From Lichenostomus cassidix (lineage: Eukaryota; Chordata; Aves; Passeriformes; Meliphagidae): DNA of 64,000 nt. Location: contig CM039210.1 in the NCBI GenBank assembly GCA_008360975.2, positions 19,801,007-19,865,006 on the forward strand. The letters run 5' to 3'. Of the stretch, positions 62,889 to 64,000 are shown one piece after another; the first letter of the stretch is position 1, and each line of letters starts with the position of its first letter. Made by a program: the position numbers and the translations under genes. The notes under the pieces are model-generated. The model had not been told where the DNA came from, ran no database searches, and worked only from the letters and a program-made list of their open reading frames with translations.

Positions 62889-63662
62889 CTCCCTTATTCC
62901 TTTCACTCTCCCTGAGGATCCAGCTGTTTCCACAAACGTTCCTGCTTCCAGTGTCTCTCTGCCCTGCAGATAGCACACTGATCCCTTCCCAGCTGCTGCT
63001 CCAATCGGCTTTCTCCTGCTGAGAAGGGAATGCCTTTGCCACATCCTGGTGGCTAACCCCAGCTCCTCCGCTCCGGAGGCCCCGCAGTTTATTCTTTCGG
63101 GGCTGTAATAGCTTTGGCATCATCTTTGCCTTTGCCTTTCCCTTATCTCTTCTTACATACATATTCCTTCCGCAGTATCCAAATGCAGCCCCTCCCTCTG
63201 GTGCTCCCAGGGGGCACGGCTAGCAGCACCACAGGTGACCGGGGTGCCCTGCAGCCTCACGGAGGCAGGGAGGCCACTGCCGCCCCTGCCCCGGGGGTGG
63301 CAGGGTCAGGGACTGCCCGGTGCTGAGCTCACAGCTGTCTCACAGCCCCGGCTCGGCTCTGCACCTCCCCACAGGCCCCCAGCCTGTGCTCTCGGCCCGG
63401 CAGCTCTGCCCTCACTCCTGCTGCTCTGAAAGCGGAGGATACAGGTGACCTGCAGCTGGCCCTGGGTCAGCTGGCAAAATTGGAGGACAAGACGGGGGAA
63501 GGTGCTGAAAAACATCCCAATCCTTTTTCTTTCTCCTCTCTTCCCTCTTCTTCCTTCTTTCTTTTACTCTATCTACCTGCATGCCCACTCTTTCTACTAC
63601 AACATTCTACACAACCATATTCCAGCAGCTACACACACAGAGGAGTCCCAAAGAGGTACCTA
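62889..63662 (-). pseudogene. gag: ERV1-F-like gag fragment, minus strand
   Basis: Homologous to 27129-27442 plus 28840-29100. The nucleocapsid knuckle (near 62937-62980) reads CAICRAERHWKQE-R: the last Cys is lost. Several stops. The Pro/Ala-rich part lies at 63190-63440. Confidence 0.6.
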
Positions 63663-64000
63663 TTAGGCTCAACTAGTTACTTTTATCCCACGGGCATCCC
63701 TGCATGAATTTATATGCCGGCAAAATACAAATTAACACAGGTAAAATTTTGCACACACAGTACATGCACACACATTCCAAAAATTTCAAAAGCACTTGAG
63801 CAAATAGACAGTATCACTTCCTCTCACAATTAATGCAAGCGCACAAAGTCCAAGCCTCACAACTGTTTCCACACACTAAACATGGGATTTCAAAAGGAAA
63901 ATCAAATGGAGCTATATTAGAAAGGTGTTGGGGGTCAGGGTGTTCTCAATTCAATAGCTAAAACCTTTCCCCTTCAATAATACAATCTGCCCCCCTCTGG
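63663..64000. other. Repeat of the ERV1-I leader sequence, end of window
   Basis: From 63671 (AACTAGTTACTTTTATCCC) the sequence matches 61777-61850, including CATCCCTGCATG and TATATGC-GGCAAAATACAAATTA. This is a second ERV1-I-type copy cut by the window edge. No ORF. Confidence 0.5.

Overview
The window is a cluster of nested endogenous retroviruses (ERVs) and LTRs. I see no intact host gene, tRNA, rRNA or CRISPR array. An avian genome, probably a songbird, is the best guess: there is an alpharetrovirus-like element with a tRNA-Trp-type primer site, several ERVL-like families, and large class I proviruses with young LTR pairs. Such density suggests a heterochromatic or sex-limited (W-like) region. 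That is inference. A 500-base N gap lies at 9928-10427.

Labels used here are mine, not database names. ERVL-A, -B and -C are three related ERVL-like (class III) subfamilies. Their pol is clearly homologous; gag and pol share one frame separated by an amber codon; they have no env. ERV-D has an ERVL-like pol plus a long Env. ERV1-E, -F, -G and -I are class I (gamma-like). ERVK-H is alpharetrovirus/ERVK-like.

Layout. 1-9927: tandem ERVL-A on the minus strand (partial internal, shared LTR, full internal, LTR) with a 6183-base period. 10428-27128: ERV1-G provirus, minus strand. It contains ERVK-H (15111-24773, TSD CCCTAG), which in turn contains ERVL-B copy a (15563-21505, plus strand, TSD GTTTA). 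A solo LTR (14467-15001, TSD CTTG) also sits in the ERV1-G protease. ERVK-H carries sequence matching the first exon of the nucleoporin gene NUP214. 27129-39871: ERV1-F, plus strand, interrupted by an LTR that itself holds an antisense LTR, by a solo LTR at its gag-pol junction, by the ERV1-E provirus (29701-36995, TSD GAAAG) and by another solo LTR (38663-39147, TSD CTGGG). 39872-44567: ERVL-C, minus strand. 44571-49498: ERVL-B copy b, minus strand. 49499-52045: the 3' end of ERV-D (env and LTR), plus strand. 52046-53834: an ERVL-C/B mosaic pol ending in an ERVL-B LTR. 53835-61777: the rest of ERV-D, minus strand. 61778-64000: remnants of ERV1-I and ERV1-F-like gag.

Main points of interest. 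(1) ERVL-A and ERVL-B encode a conserved multi-pass membrane module directly upstream of Gag. It is fused in frame to Gag in ERVL-B and is a separate overlapping ORF in ERVL-A. In env-less elements this may be a self-contained membrane-targeting system. (2) All five gag-pol junctions keep UAG inside a perfect 6-bp hairpin. (3) ERVL-B copy a shows dense G-to-A change rising toward its 3' end: all 13 substitutions between its two LTRs are G in the 5' LTR and A in the 3' LTR. (4) Matching 5-base duplications at 49499 and 53835 show that one ERVL-B insertion into the ERV-D env was later split by inversion.
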